Of a stretch of 64,000 bases of DNA, positions 36,454 through 48,462 are shown piece after piece (within the stretch, counting starts at the first letter, position 1; every line of letters starts with the position of its first letter). Source of the stretch: Silene latifolia (lineage: Eukaryota > Streptophyta > Magnoliopsida > Caryophyllales > Caryophyllaceae); contig NC_133538.1 of assembly GCF_048544455.1 (NCBI RefSeq), forward strand, positions 145,139,922-145,203,921, read 5' to 3'. The translations under genes and the position numbers were made by a program. Below the pieces are notes generated by a model, which was given only the letters and a program-made list of their open reading frames with translations, had not been told where the DNA came from and made no database searches.

Positions 36454-36783
36454 ATGACTTTGGTAGATGATGGCTCTGCAGTCAACGTCATACCACTAAA
36501 GACAGCATACAAATTAGGCATGAAAAAATCAGACTGGACTCCTACTAACCAAGGCATTCGGACATACGATGGAACGCGACGTAAAGTAGTGGGGCTGATT
36601 AACCTTACCGTGGCCACTGGGCCAATCGAGCGAAAGGTTAATTTTCAGATAGTGGACATCGAGGCATCTTTCAATATGCTTCTAGGAAGGCCCTGGATTC
36701 ACACTTCCAAAGCAGTGACATCCACCTTACACCAAAAGATCAAGATCCCTCTAGATGGCAAGGTAGTGACGATCACTTTGTAG
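36454..36783 (+). pseudogene. pro: Element A aspartic protease
   Basis: Retropepsin-like domain: catalytic LVDDGSAVNVIP near the start, IRTYDGTRRKVVG in the middle and NMLLGRPWIH at the C-terminal end. It cleaves the gag-pol polyprotein in related elements. The frame is open here, but a frameshift cuts it from the linker and two stops follow (about 36781 and 36793). Confidence 0.85.
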
Positions 36784-37814
36784 TTACAGATCTAGTGCAT
36801 GAGTTTGGAGGATTTCAAAATCATAAACCTTATAGAGAGTGAGCTTGCTCCCTTTTACTTCGACTCATACTCCAACTTGGTGGTCAACCACATACTTAAA
36901 TCCCAGGGATACTTCCCAGGAATGCCACTAAACCCTATCAGAAAGAGTACCTTTACACCTTTTAAGGAAGGTAACTCCCAAAAGTTACCACTAGGCTTCG
37001 GGTACAAGCCCACGAAGGCCGAAACCCTCGAAATGCTTACTCAAGTTCAGAATCGCAAAAGCAAAGGAGTCCAAATGCAACCCTATCTCCCTACACTAAA
37101 TGGGTACTTCGTCTGGGAAGAGGATTGTGAATATTTTCATGGATTTCCCGAACATTGGCGGTACAGAGGCATTCAACTAGCTGGAATCGAGGTCTTCCAT
37201 GATTTCTAGTTCATTCCTCCAGACACGGTTCCTACCGTCAAAACTCGTCAGACACCTTATTTTGACGAACAGGCTGTTAGCCTTCTATTTGGAGAGGATC
37301 GATTCGTCAAGGCAGCGTAAGATGAGATCATTACCATGATACATCAAGATGACCATTTCAACCCTACAGCACTGATCACTGACACCAGCTCAAATCAATA
37401 GAAAGGATGGAGAAAGTCGATCAAGTGGACAAACAATCAAGGAAAACTCTTCAAGGTCACTACTGGAGAAGGAGAGATGTTCAAAGGAGAACCCGAAGAC
37501 GATGAATTCGAGTCAGAATCAGAGTCGAAATCAAAGTCTAGAGAAGTCGCTAGAGAGTCTCCTCGTGTCGTCACTCCCTACCCTTTTTTTTCTCCTAGCA
37601 TAGTATCGCCTTGTAACAGTAGCCTTGGGAATGTCCCATGAACTGTCCCTTTACCGCCATTGACTACTGCGCAGTTGGTTTCTTTGTTTCAGCTGTTTTC
37701 AAACTTTAATATGAATAAATCTGATTCTGCTTAGTCCTTGTGTTATTCAGAATTCAATTTTGTTTACGATGATAATGAGGATGATCCTAACCCAGACTCA
37801 ATCAAATTACCTCC
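36784..37814 (+). pseudogene. Element A domain between protease and RT
   Basis: Frame 36799-37209 includes KLPLGFGYKPTKAE, PYLPTLNGYFVWEEDCEYF and GFPEHWRYRGI, a segment found between protease and RT in Tat/Ogre-type elements; I know of no assigned function. It continues through several stops to an acidic stretch (EPEDDEFESESES) and EFNFVYDDNEDDPNP. A TTATTCAG before EFNF resembles a splice acceptor; Ogre elements have an intron between protease and RT. It is cut at 37814 by element D. Confidence 0.75.
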
Positions 37815-38471
37815 TGTTAGGCCTGGAAATCCGCAGACATCTCTGATCAGTATCTCATCTTGACCTGACTATCAGGCTATCAGGCTGTCAGGGTGTCAGG
37901 GTATCAGGACACATGAAGATAGGCGCCAGGCCATGGAGAGGACAACGGTCAAAATATCAGGACGAAATTATATCAAGAGCTCATATTATAAATGAAATAT
38001 ATGCGCAGCATTGAATGAAAAGATCTCGCAGTAAATACAGTAATTAAGGGAGCAATATTGACAATTATTATGGACAATTATGGAGAATATTCCGCATTAA
38101 TTCTGGCATCAGGCAGCCGTTCAAGTGAAGCTTATATAAAGAATACTTTGAAGACATTTGCAACACATCATCTACACAAGGAGAAGCATATATCCACATA
38201 CACAATACTTAGATAAATATAAAAATTGTCGTTATCATATAATTCTCCCAATTACATAGTGAAATCCTCTCCTGGCTTGGTACCCGTGGTTTTTTCCCAT
38301 TTAAGGGTTTTCCACGTACAAAATTCTTTGTCTCATTATTGTTGTTGTTATTATACTTACAGCTTTATATTTCAACCCTGACGACCTGACCAACAGACCA
38401 CTTAGAGCTAGTTAACTGCACACGACTCTATCCTGACCTTACTTTGCCTTGCGCAAAATACACCCAAAACA
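37815..38471 (+). repeat. Element D 5' LTR
   Basis: 657 bp. Short repeats of CAGGCTATCAGG/CTGTCAGG type occur near its start (37870-37910); the 3' LTR has one unit fewer, explaining much of the length difference. Confidence 0.95.
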
Positions 38472-38472
38472 A

Positions 38473-38491
38473 TTGGCGCCCACCGTGGGGC
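38473..38491 (+). promoter_or_regulatory. Element D primer-binding site
   Basis: TTGGCGCCCACCGTGGGGC, one base after the LTR; a site of the kind seen in Tat-lineage elements. I do not assign the tRNA. Confidence 0.85.
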
Positions 38492-38547
38492 ATCTAGCTC
38501 TTTAAATCCTTTTTCTCATCTCACAAAAACTCAAAAATTCTACAAAA

Positions 38548-40497
38548 ATGGCCCAACCTACCGTTGAAGAACAATTGAATGCAGCTCTCCAGCAAATCGC
38601 TGAGTTGGAAAGCTTGAAAGAAAAGGTAGCCCAAACTGAAGCAGAAATCCTGCAACTAAGAGAATCTGAGTTAGCCCTGAAATAAAAATTGGAAAAAACT
38701 CAAGGAGCAGGCTCTAGATTCCAACCAGGAACCCCATTTGCATCAATCATCAAAAATATCAATTTTTCCCGTTTTGGGAGCCCAATTGATTCTAAATCTA
38801 TTGATGTTGATGGTGATGGTGAACCAAAGAATGACAAGGAAAAACCCGATGAATCTGCAGCAGCCATCATGATGGCAGTGGTTCAGGAGATCAGGAAACT
38901 CAATGAAAAATTTGATAAGATACTTGGAGTACCTGCCAGCATGAAAGAAGATGCCCCTGACAGCTATGCTAATTTGCCTTTCATAGACGAAATAGCAAAA
39001 GTAGATCTACCAAAGAAGTTTGTAGTTCCATCCATGAGGGTCTATGATGGAACCACGGATCCACAAAATCACGTGGCTCTTTATAAACAAAAAATGCTGG
39101 CTTCATCTATCCCCAGCGAATTTAGACAAGTCTGCATGTGTAAGGGATTAAGAACGACCCTGACCGGCCCTGCTTTCCAATGGTACATCAACCTGCCAAC
39201 TAGGAGCATCCATTCTTTCGCCAACCTAATCAACAGTTTCAACCAGCAGTTTGCGAGAAGCAGGGAGTTGGAGAAATGATCCAGTGACCTTTACCGAGTT
39301 ACACAGAAGCTTGATGAAACTCTCAGGATATTCCTTGCAAGATTCAATAAGGAAAAAGTATCTGTACCCACGTGTGACGTTGGAACAGCAGTGGAAGCAT
39401 TCAGGCAGGGGTTACTACCATATAGTGACTTGTACAGCGAGCTCACTAAGTATCCCTGCCATACCTTCGAGGACGTCCATGCCAAGACTCTTACCTTTAT
39501 CAGGCTAGAAGAAGATAAAAGCTATACACTTGGATCACCTAGTAGACCAAAGTATCATGAGAGGAGCAGTAGGAAGAGCAACAAAGGAAATAACTATAGG
39601 CCTACTCCATTTTCCAGGCCAGATCAATCAGAAGTTAACCTGGCTCATGAGTATCAAGGTAAAGTTAAAGTTTATCCACCTATTTCCGAACATAACTTCA
39701 GTGTTGATATTGCAGGATTAATCCAGAGACTTGACAACATGGGATCAGCTGTCAGATGGCCCAGGAAGTTAGAAAATCCCAACCCTAGAAGGGACAATTC
39801 TAAATGGTGCGAATTCCACATGGATATTGGACACACCATGGATGATTGTTTCACCCTGAGGAAAGAAGTGGCCTACCTGCTGAAATCTGGATACTTGAAA
39901 GTCTTGATCAAGACGAAGGGCAGGAACACAAACCAGGATAAAGAGAATCATGAGCATAAGCAGGATCGTAGTCTCCCTCCACCACCACCACCAATCTATG
40001 AAGTAAAATTCATATCTAGCGGATCAGAAATTTGCGGCCTGATAAGTTCAGCAGCAAAGAAGATAGCCAGGACACCAAGGACCGTATCACCCTGCAAGCC
40101 GTATCATATCCCAACAATCACTTTCAATGATTGTGACTTGGTGGGCATCCCTGATGTTCATCATGATGGCCTGGTAATTTCTATGCAGATTGGAACCGCC
40201 ACAGTAAGAAGGATCCTGGTAGACAGAGGCAGCTCAGTGATCCTGATCACAATTGACGTACTGAAAGCTATGAAGATCAACGAGGACCAAATCACCAAAA
40301 AATCCAGTGTCCTAGTAGGATTCAGTGGCAAAACCAGGAGCACCCTACGAGAAATCCACCTCCCAACCTACGTGGAAGGAGTCTTATCTTATGAGAAATT
40401 TGGAGTCCTTGATTGCCTGTCATCTTACAACGCGATCTTGGGTAGGCCCTGGATTCATATGTCAAGGCCGTACTATCAACCTATCACTAGTGTATAA
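38548..40497 (+). pseudogene. gag-pro: Element D gag-protease
   Basis: ATG 38548 opens a coiled-coil N-terminus (LQQIAELESLKEKVAQTEAEI). In-frame stops at 38683 (TAA) and 39277 (TGA) break a single frame. Order: capsid domain (KKFVVPSMRVYDGTTDPQNH, TGPAFQWYINLP, FNQQFARS); zinc motif WCEFHMDIGHTMDDC (CX2HX4HX4C); protease with LVDRGSSVILI and AILGRPWIH. The residue after catalytic Asp is Arg rather than the usual small or polar one, which probably harms activity. A one-base deletion near 40460 shifts the frame at the end of the protease. Confidence 0.9.
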
Positions 40498-40499
40498 AG

Positions 40500-43400
40500 A
40501 TACCAACAGACTTGGGCATAGCCATAATCAAAGGGGATCACAAGACAGCCCAGGAATGCTACACAGCAGCCTTGGAGCCTTCCAAGGCAGGTAAGTCCCT
40601 TGCATAGCAATTACAGTACCCTGTCAAGAGCACTTATGCAGCACCTCCCAGAATGGAAACAGATAAGGTAATCCTAGACCCTGAGTACCCTGAAATGTAT
40701 GTTTTAGTAGGATCTGACGCCCCAGATAGCGTTAGGCCTGAACTGGTAAATTTCATTAAAAATAAATCATCTTGGTTTGCTTGGTCACATTTTGATATGA
40801 CTGGAATTAACGCTGATATAATTACGCATAAACTCAATGTTGACCCATCTTTTAAGCCTATACAACAGAAAAGGCGGAAATTTGCAGCTGAAAGAAATAC
40901 CATAATTAACGAGGAAGTAGAGAAACTCTTGGATATGGGAATGATCAGAGAAGTAATGTACCCTGAGTGGCTGGCTAACGTAGTTGTTGTGCAGAAAAAG
41001 AATGGAAAATGGAGAGTCTGTGTAGATTACACTGACCTGAACAAAGACTGTCCCAAAGATCCATTCTCCTTGCCACATATTGATGCCATGGTAGACGCCA
41101 CAGCAGGCCATGAGATGCTGACATTCATGGATGCCTCCAGTGGATTCAATCAAATAAAGATGCAACCTGCTGACCAGAAGAGTATTACATTCATTACAGA
41201 CCGAGGCATATATTGTTACACTGCCATGCCTTTCGGCCTGAAGAATGCAGGGGCAACGTACCAACGCCTGATCAACATGATGTTTAAAGACCAAATAGGT
41301 GACATCATGGAGGTGTACATAGACGACATTGTGGTGAAATCCAAAAATGCAGAAGATCATGTAAAACATCTCGAAATAGCGTTCGAGATATTGGAAAAAT
41401 AAAACATGAAACTCAACCTCGCAAAATGCCACTTTGGAGTTTCTGCAGGCAAATTTCTTGGATATATGGTCACAAAGAGAGGCATAGAAGCTAGCCCTGA
41501 ACAGATAAAAGCTATCCTGGAACTGCAGTCACCAAAATCTGTCAAGGATATCCAAAAATTGACAGGACGAGTAGCTGCCCTGAACCGTTTCATATCAAGA
41601 TCCTCCGAGAGGTGCAAAACATTTTACAACCTCCTCAGAAAGAATAAACAGTTTCAGTGGACGGATGAACACGAGACAGCCTTTCGGGATCTAAAATCCT
41701 ACTTATCATCTCCACCCTTACTGGCTAAGCCAGAGAATGGAGAACCCTTATCAGTATACTTTTCTGTCACTGACATAGCGGTCAGCGCAATCCTAGTGAA
41801 AGAACAGGATGGTCTGCAACATCCAGTCTACTATGTAAGCAAAAGCCTTCTAGATGCTGAGTTGAGGTATGGATTGCTTGAAAAATATGTTTTAGCTTTG
41901 ATTATGTCATGTACTAAACTGCGACCTTATTTTGAAAGCCACCCCATTATAGTTAGGACCAATTTACCCATAATGTCTGTCCTACGTAAGTCTGAACTGT
42001 CAGGCAGGATGTCCAACTGGTCAGTACAGATTAGCACATATGATATCTCCTTTGAACCCAGGGCAGCGATTAATTCTTAGGCCCTAGCAGACTTTGTGGC
42101 TGACTTTAGCCCTAACCTGGAACCGGACCTGATAAAAGAGGTCAACCAACTAGAAAATAAAACCCCAGACCAAGAATGGACCCTATTCATAGATGGGGCA
42201 TCCAACGCCAGGGGGACAGGGTTAGAATTAGTGCTCAAATCACCACAGGGATATATGATAGCACAGGCTGTAAGCTATGAGTTCAAAGCTACGAACAACG
42301 AAGCAGAATATGAAGCCCTGATAGCAAGCTTAAAGGTATGTCTAGACCTTGGTGTTCAAAACCTAAAGGTAAAAACTGATTCACTCCTAATTGCTAACCA
42401 AATAAAGGGAATTTATACGGTTAAGGATGCAAAAATGATTTCGTATTTAGAATATGAAAAAAACCTTACCGCTAAATTTGCTTTATTTGACATAGATCAA
42501 ATATCAAGAGACCTGAACACCCAGGTTGATGCTTTGGCCAGCCTAGGTTCAAATTTTACCATTATAGTCTTCGACAAAATACCAATTGTTCATTTATTAG
42601 AGCCAGCCATCAGCAAACCTGAACAAGTCAATCCTGTCAATCAGAATAATAACTCTTGGACTAAACCCTATTATGATTGGTTTCTCCGAGGAATACTGCC
42701 TCAGGGCAGACATGAGGCAAAGGCCTTTAAAATTAGAGCTTCAACTTATGCTATCATCAATAACACTTTGTTCAAGAGATCGCAGGCCGGACCCTACCTG
42801 AGATGCTTGGAGCCTGACGAAGCCAAACTAGTACTTCAAGAAATACACGATGGACACTGTGGCAACCACAAAGGAGGAAAGAGCCTGGTAAGTAAAGTTC
42901 TCAGGACAGGCTACTATTCGCCTACATTGAGGGCTGACTGCCTACAATACTCTTCAAAATACGAAGCCTGCCAAATTCATGCACCAACCATACATCAACC
43001 ATCTGAACTCCTCCATTCAATTTCCGCACCCTGGCCGTTCATAAAGTGGGGCATGGATATTGTGGGAAAACTGCCCGTAGCTCCAGGGCAAAAAGTATTT
43101 ATGTTGGCTATGACTGATTACTTCTCCAAATGGATTGAGGCTCACTCTTTCAGGCAAGTAACTGAAAAAGAAGTAATATCCTTCATCAGGACAAACATCA
43201 TTTGCAGATATGGAGTCCCATCGAAAATAGTATGTGATAATGGAACTCAATTTGTGGGGAAAAGGACCCAAGCATTTTGCCAAGAATGGAATATCAACCT
43301 GGTAACGTCAACCCCTGGATATCCAAAAGCCAATTGTCAGGCTGAATAAAGCAATAAGGTAGTCATAAGCTGCCTAAAAAAGAAGCTAAAAATAAGACGA

Positions 43401-43893
43401 GGCAAATGGGCTGAAGAACTTCCATTAGTACTATGGGCAGACAGGACAACTCCAAAGATATCAACAGGCCAAACACCTTACTCTTTGGTGTACGGCTGTG
43501 AAGCTGTCATTCCCGCAGAAGTACGAGTACCAACATCTAGATACAGCCTGAATAACGTTGAGGCAAATAGAGACCTAATGCAAGATAACCTGGTTCTAAC
43601 AGAAGAGTTAAGAGACGCTGCCAAGATCAAGATGACATCATACCAACAAGCAGTTTCTAGGACTTACAACAAAAACGTCAAAATCAGAGTCTTTAAAGAA
43701 GGAGATCTCGTTTTACGAAAAGTTTTTCCAAATAAAAAAAGAAAAATCAGCAGGCAAGCTGGCCCCCACATGGGAAGGCCCTTACCTAATTGACTCAATT
43801 GTTGGACAAGGAGCGTACAGGCTCCAAACACTAGAAGGAGAGATGATCCCCAGATCTTGGAATGTAAGACATTTAAAATTATTCCATATGTAA
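40500..43893 (+). pseudogene. pol: Element D pol: RT, RNase H, second RNase H, integrase
   Basis: One frame from about 40500, interrupted by TAA 41400, TAG 42078 and TAA 43347, then a frameshift in the A-run near 43735. RT: VCVDYTDLNKDCPKDPFSLP, MPFGLKNAGATYQR and catalytic VYIDDIVVK (about 41318). Then a decayed first RNase H (VYFSVTDIAVSAILV...PVYYVSKSL) and a second RNase H with acidic residues in FIDGASNARG, NNEAEYEA and KTDSLLI. Integrase: HDGHCGNH, but the first Cys of the zinc pair is Tyr (KYEAC); catalytic Asp residues in GMDIVG and VCDNGTQF, Glu in CQAE just before a stop. It ends WNVRHLKLFHM, stop 43891-43893. Confidence 0.93.
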
Positions 43894-44697
43894 AGATCAG
43901 ATCAGGCCACAATCAGGTATAAATTCAATCACTACTCAACCTGACATGCTACCTGAGAAACTACGTGTTTTACATGCTTTGTATGCAACTCATATCTATA
44001 TATTCAATTAACCCATTTATTTTACTTCTTGAATCCTGAACAATTATACATGATAAATGATTATATGCATAAATATTCAGGATTGAGGGCTACTCTACTA
44101 TATATTCCTGAAACAAAATTTTGCACTTGATCGTGCTCGACGAGTTGGTAACCACCACCAGATACAGTAAATGTCAGGACAAATCAGGCATGAAATAATT
44201 GCCTGACCTGACTAGGTTTACTGCCACGGATTACAACCGGCTGGACGCAGCAAGATAGGTGCAAGGGTGATCTCTCCTAACCACTTAGTCTAAATGCCCT
44301 CCTGACAGGCCGAATACCAAGCCCTCCAGCTAGGCAGGGTACATAAGCCCTGCTGATAGGCCAGTTTTCCCACTCCTTCAACCATTATAGCAAAAAAATA
44401 CACTTGGTTGAATTACTCATGAAATAACAAGATAAAACAAAAATGATGTGCATGATGTCTAAACAGGCCCAACATGATGAAACTCACAGACCCAAGCAAA
44501 GTCAAAAGCAAAATCAGCTAAAAAAGGCCACCATGCCTACATTAATAAAGCCCTTACCCCCTGGGGCAAAGGCACCAAAATATTCATAAAGGCCAGGGAT
44601 AGTCTCCCTGACCTAGGATAAAGACCGAAAAAAGAAAAATTGTTCGTCCAGGGACATCCCCCTGGATGGGCCAAATACAAACTAAAAAATCAAATTA
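43894..44697 (+). other. Element D spacer between pol and the antisense gene
   Basis: No ORF supported on either strand. Several CCTGAC/TCAGG words recur here and in the LTR. Confidence 0.55.
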
Positions 44698-46768
44698 CTA
44701 CTTCTCCTTAGAAACAGTACCACTACTTCTACCCTTGGCCAGATCAACATCAACATCCTGCTCCCCTGGAGAGTCCACCTCTTGTTCATTTCCTATATTA
44801 TGCAGGTCGGGATACTTTGAAGCAGCAAAAGTCATATCAGCTTCAGGGTTACATTTCGCTCTGGCCTCGACAGGCTCTGACATAGCAGCAGCCCTCCCCT
44901 TGATATAGAAATAGAGGGAAGCATCATCAAACTTGAACTCCAGGTCATCCCTCTCCTGGGTGAGCTCCTCATTTCTGTCCAAAGCTTCCTGCAAAAGTCG
45001 CTTGCTTGAATCTGCCTCAACCTTAGCAGCATCTCTATCAGCCTGCGCCCTCACCAAGTCAGCAGCTTTAGCAGCCAGGTCAGCTCGTGCAAAATCCAGC
45101 TCAGACTTCAGCCTATCATAATCTGATCTCATCAGATCAATCCTGGCTACCAAAGAAGTAGCCTGATAGGCGTTATGGAGACATGTCGCAACACCCTGAC
45201 CAAAAACAGGAAGAAGAGTATGAATAATATACACCAATAAAAACTACCCAAACAAAACACACAAAAAAATTATTCCAGCCTACCTCCCTTACAGCAGCCA
45301 AGGCACCTGCCAAGAGGCTGACTGAATGATCCACTAAAGCAACCGCCTGAGTAACAGTCTCAACAGGGTCAAGGGTGTGCATGACATCTGATCTAGAAGC
45401 AGCGTAATCCCTGATTTTCACCCTAGCAGCCTCCATGTTGTCCACCATGGCTTTCACTTCCCTGACCGGGGCATAAATGTCAACATCTTCCATTTTCCTT
45501 TTTTGGGCTGCTGAACTTGTTTCAGTAGGGGCAGCAGGTACAGTAGTGACCTTCGGAGCATCATGCTGCTCAGTGAAATCTATAGCAGGTTCAGCATCCC
45601 CGCTTCCCTGGGAACCTTCCTCCTTGATCTTAGCCAGCTTGGTTAAAAGGTGAGCCATACCAAACCTGGCAAGGCGAGTAGATGACCTAGTGGCTACAAC
45701 ACGAAACACTATATTAGCAATATAAACCATGCATTATCAGGAAGCCAAAGTAAAAAGAAAAGATAAATTAAGATAGACTTACTGCCTGATGTAGTGGCAC
45801 TAACAGCCCAGAAGGTTTAGCCACCTTGGCAGCACCATCAGCCTTCAAGCAACGAGGAAGGTGGCCAACCCCACAACAGAGAGGCCAAGACCTCTTCAAA
45901 GCAGGAATAGCAAGGAAAGCAGAAATATTGGCAGTGGGATACTCAGTCTCAGTAACCCAGTCATCAACTGCGCGCATAAAAGGTATAATTCAATATGAAT
46001 TTCATTTCATTTTTTACTAACAAGTAAAACATGAAGGACAATAGAAAGAAACTCAACGGCAACACAAGCTTCGTAATTTAAATACGCCAGGTCTGGACCC
46101 ACAGAATTGGTCCTGACAAACATGTACCCAACAGCCCAGCCCTTATCATGGCCACCATCCAGATTGCTCAAAAGAGGAGTAGTAGAAGCCCTGACCTTAA
46201 AACTTATACGGCCATGACTATTGGTTTTGACAGCAAAACAAGCCTTCAGATCATCAAGGGAAAACGAGATATTGTGCTTTTTACAGAGATAATCAATGGA
46301 ACACACAACCTACCACACCATAGGCATCAGCTGATAAGATAGAACACCAATCTCCTTGATAACCTCAACCATAAGAGGAGAAAAAGGAAGCTTACAACCT
46401 GCCCTGAAAGCCCAGTCATGAATACAGAACCAACCAAGACAAGCCCAGTCGGCCCTGATAGGAGAATTCTCAGGGATCCAGACTTCAGCATCAATAGGGA
46501 TGATCCCCTTATCCTTCAGCACCTTCTCAAACTCAGGCTTCAAACGGTTTGCAAGAGACTGATCCTCATTTAAAGCCTTCGTAGGCTTGAATTGAAAGTC
46601 ACCATGAAATATTGAGATCATCTCCAATGGAGAATCACTCAGCTTGCTGATCGTGGAAGGTTGAGCAGTAGAAGAAGTAGGCAAATTCTCAGAAGAAGTT
46701 CTCTCTGGATTCTGGAAAGGAGGGGTTGCAGGAGTCGCTGCCCTGATAGACTTCTTTTTTGCGGCCAT
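44698..46768 (-). pseudogene. Element D antisense gene with apparent introns
   Basis: On the minus strand ATG 46768 opens MAAKKKSIRAATP. Proposed exons: 46768-46018, 45967-45783, 45693-45284 and 45195-44698. Introns start GT and end AG: 46017-45968 (50 bp), 45782-45694 (89 bp), 45283-45196 (88 bp). The first and third joins keep the frame; the middle one is off by one base, perhaps a decay indel. A TAG lies near 46307. Exon 1 (WACLGWFCIHDWAFRAGCKLPFSPLMVEVIKEIGVLSYQL, KGWAVGYMFV) resembles the putative gypsy-type transposon domain (PF04195-like); the last exon is an Ala/Glu/Arg-rich coiled coil. Antisense ORFs at this site are known in Tat-group elements such as Grande; their function is unknown. 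Confidence 0.7.
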
Positions 46769-47100
46769 TGTTGAAAGAATTATGAAGATTAATTGAAGAT
46801 TGAAGAACTGGGAATTAAGGAAACTAGAGAGAAAGATTATTAAGGGAAGAATAAGAAAGATTACTTTGATGAAGTTTAACTCAATGAAGCAAGCGGGTAT
46901 TTATAGTGGAGTAAATTAGGGTTTCAACCGCAAAAGAGATGGATAATCATTAAGGAAGTTGCAGTAAAGCCTACACGCGTCATAAACTGCAGTAAAATAG
47001 CCGTTATGGGAACTGACTAGGCATAACTTAACCGTTGGGTAATCTTTCTAAGAATAAAGTTATCTCCTCATTTTTTCATCCTGACACACTGAAAATAAGG
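46769..47100 (-). promoter_or_regulatory. Region upstream of the antisense gene
   Basis: Non-coding 330 bases between the antisense ATG and the 3' LTR. It should hold the antisense promoter and leader; on the minus strand CTATAAATACC (46895-46905) resembles a TATA box about 125 bases before the ATG. This is inference from sequence alone. Confidence 0.45.
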
Positions 47101-47114
47101 AGATAAGGGGCAAT
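47101..47114 (+). promoter_or_regulatory. Element D polypurine tract
   Basis: AGATAAGGGGCAAT directly before the 3' LTR. Confidence 0.75.
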
Positions 47115-47762
47115 TGTTAGGCCTGGAAATACGCAGACATCCCTGATCAGTATCTCATCTTGACCTGACTATCAGGCTGTCAGGATGTCAGGGTATCAGG
47201 GCACATGAAGATAGGCGCCAGGCCATGGAGAGGACAACGTCAAAATATCAGGACGATATTAGACCAGGAGCTCATATTATAAATGAAATATATGCGCAAC
47301 ATTGAATGAAAAGATCTCGCAGTAAATGCAGTAATTAAGGGAGAAATATTGACAATTATTATGGACAATTATAGAGAATATTCCGCATTAATTCTGGCAT
47401 CAGGCAGCCGTTCAAGTTAAGCTTATATATAGAATACTTTGAAGACATTTGCAACACATCGTCTACACAAGGAGAAGCATATATCCACATACACAATACT
47501 TAGAGAAATATAAACATTGTCGTTATCATATAATTCTCCCAATTACATAGTGAAATTCTCTCCTGGCTTGGTGCCCGTGGTTTTTTCCCATTTAAGGGCT
47601 TTCCACGTACAAAATTCTTTGTCTCATTATTGTTGTTGTTATTATACTTACAGCTTTATATTTCAACCCTGACGACCTGAACAACAGACCACTTAGAGCT
47701 AGTTAACTGCACACGACTCTATCCTGACCTGACTTTGCCTTGCGCAAAATACACCCAAAACA
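47115..47762 (+). repeat. Element D 3' LTR
   Basis: 648 bp, ends CCCAAAACA followed by TSD CCTCC. Confidence 0.95.
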
Positions 47763-47767
47763 CCTCC

Positions 47768-48462
47768 CTATGTAATTAAAGAAATACTAGAAGAGGGGAA
47801 GGAGCACCAGTTATAGAAAACACTGAACCTATAAACGTAGGAACGGAATTAGAACCCCAAGAACATAGGATAGGGACTACCTTAGACCCAACTGAAAGGG
47901 CCAATTTCATCGACATCCTACATGAGTTCAAAGACGTCTTACCTTGGTCTTACAAGGACATGCCAGGAATCGACAGGGATATTGCAGAACATCGCATTCC
48001 AATTAAGCCTGGTTTCAAACTTGTGAAACAGAAGCTTCGTCGGATGAGGACATAGTGGGCTCCTAATATTAAAGAAGAAGTCGACAAGCAATTCAAAACC
48101 GGATCCATCAAAGTTTCCGAGTATTCAGACTGGGTGTCTAATATAGTCCCCGTACCCAAAAAGTATGGGCGAATCCGGGTTTGTGTTGATTTCAGAGACT
48201 TGAACAAAGCGAGTCCTAAAGACGACTTCCCTCTACCATTCATCGATATATTGGTAGATAATACAGCGGATCACGCATTGTCATCCTTCATAGACAGGTA
48301 TGCAGGGTATAACCAAATCAAAATGGCCATAGAAGATATGCACAAGACAGCCTTCGTCACTCAATTGGGCACATACTGTTATACTGTTATGCCATTCGGG
48401 CTCATCAATGCTGGGGCAAAGTACCAACGCATTGCGACTACTTTGCTACATGACATGATGCA
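47768..48462 (+). pseudogene. pol: Element A RT, N-terminal half
   Basis: Picks up A's frame after element D. A small indel near 47805 shifts it, then it reads through LPWSYKDMPGIDRDIAEHRIP into the RT fingers and palm: SNIVPVPKKYGRIRVCVDFRDLNKASPKDDFPLPFID, SSFIDRYAGYNQIKM (first catalytic Asp) and MPFGLINAGAKYQR. A TAG near 48052 interrupts it. It ends TLLHDMMH at the insertion point of E, a few codons before the YVDD motif that lies at 60111 onward. Confidence 0.9.

Larger units (their letters stand above)
37815..47762 (+). mobile_element. Element D: Tat-lineage gypsy element with antisense gene
   Basis: 9948 bp. LTRs 37815-38471 (657 bp) and 47115-47762 (648 bp), TGTTAGGCCTGG...CCCAAAACA; TSD CCTCC at 37810-37814 and 47763-47767. 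Primer site, gag-protease, RT, two RNase H regions and integrase all lie on +, followed by an antisense intron-containing gene at 46768-44698. Dual RNase H and an antisense ORF between pol and the 3' LTR point to the Tat group. Coding frames contain nonsense codons and two frameshifts, so this copy is dead in cis. Confidence 0.95.

Noticed and set aside
40785..41432. 215-codon minus-strand ORF in element D
   Set aside because: Opposite the RT domain with YIDD and MPFGL motifs; a shadow, unlike the antisense gene at 44698-46768, which lies outside pol.
44698..46768. Captured host gene inside element D
   Set aside because: Introns and coiled coil suggested a host gene, but the location is the usual antisense-ORF slot of Tat elements and exon 1 resembles a known transposon domain.
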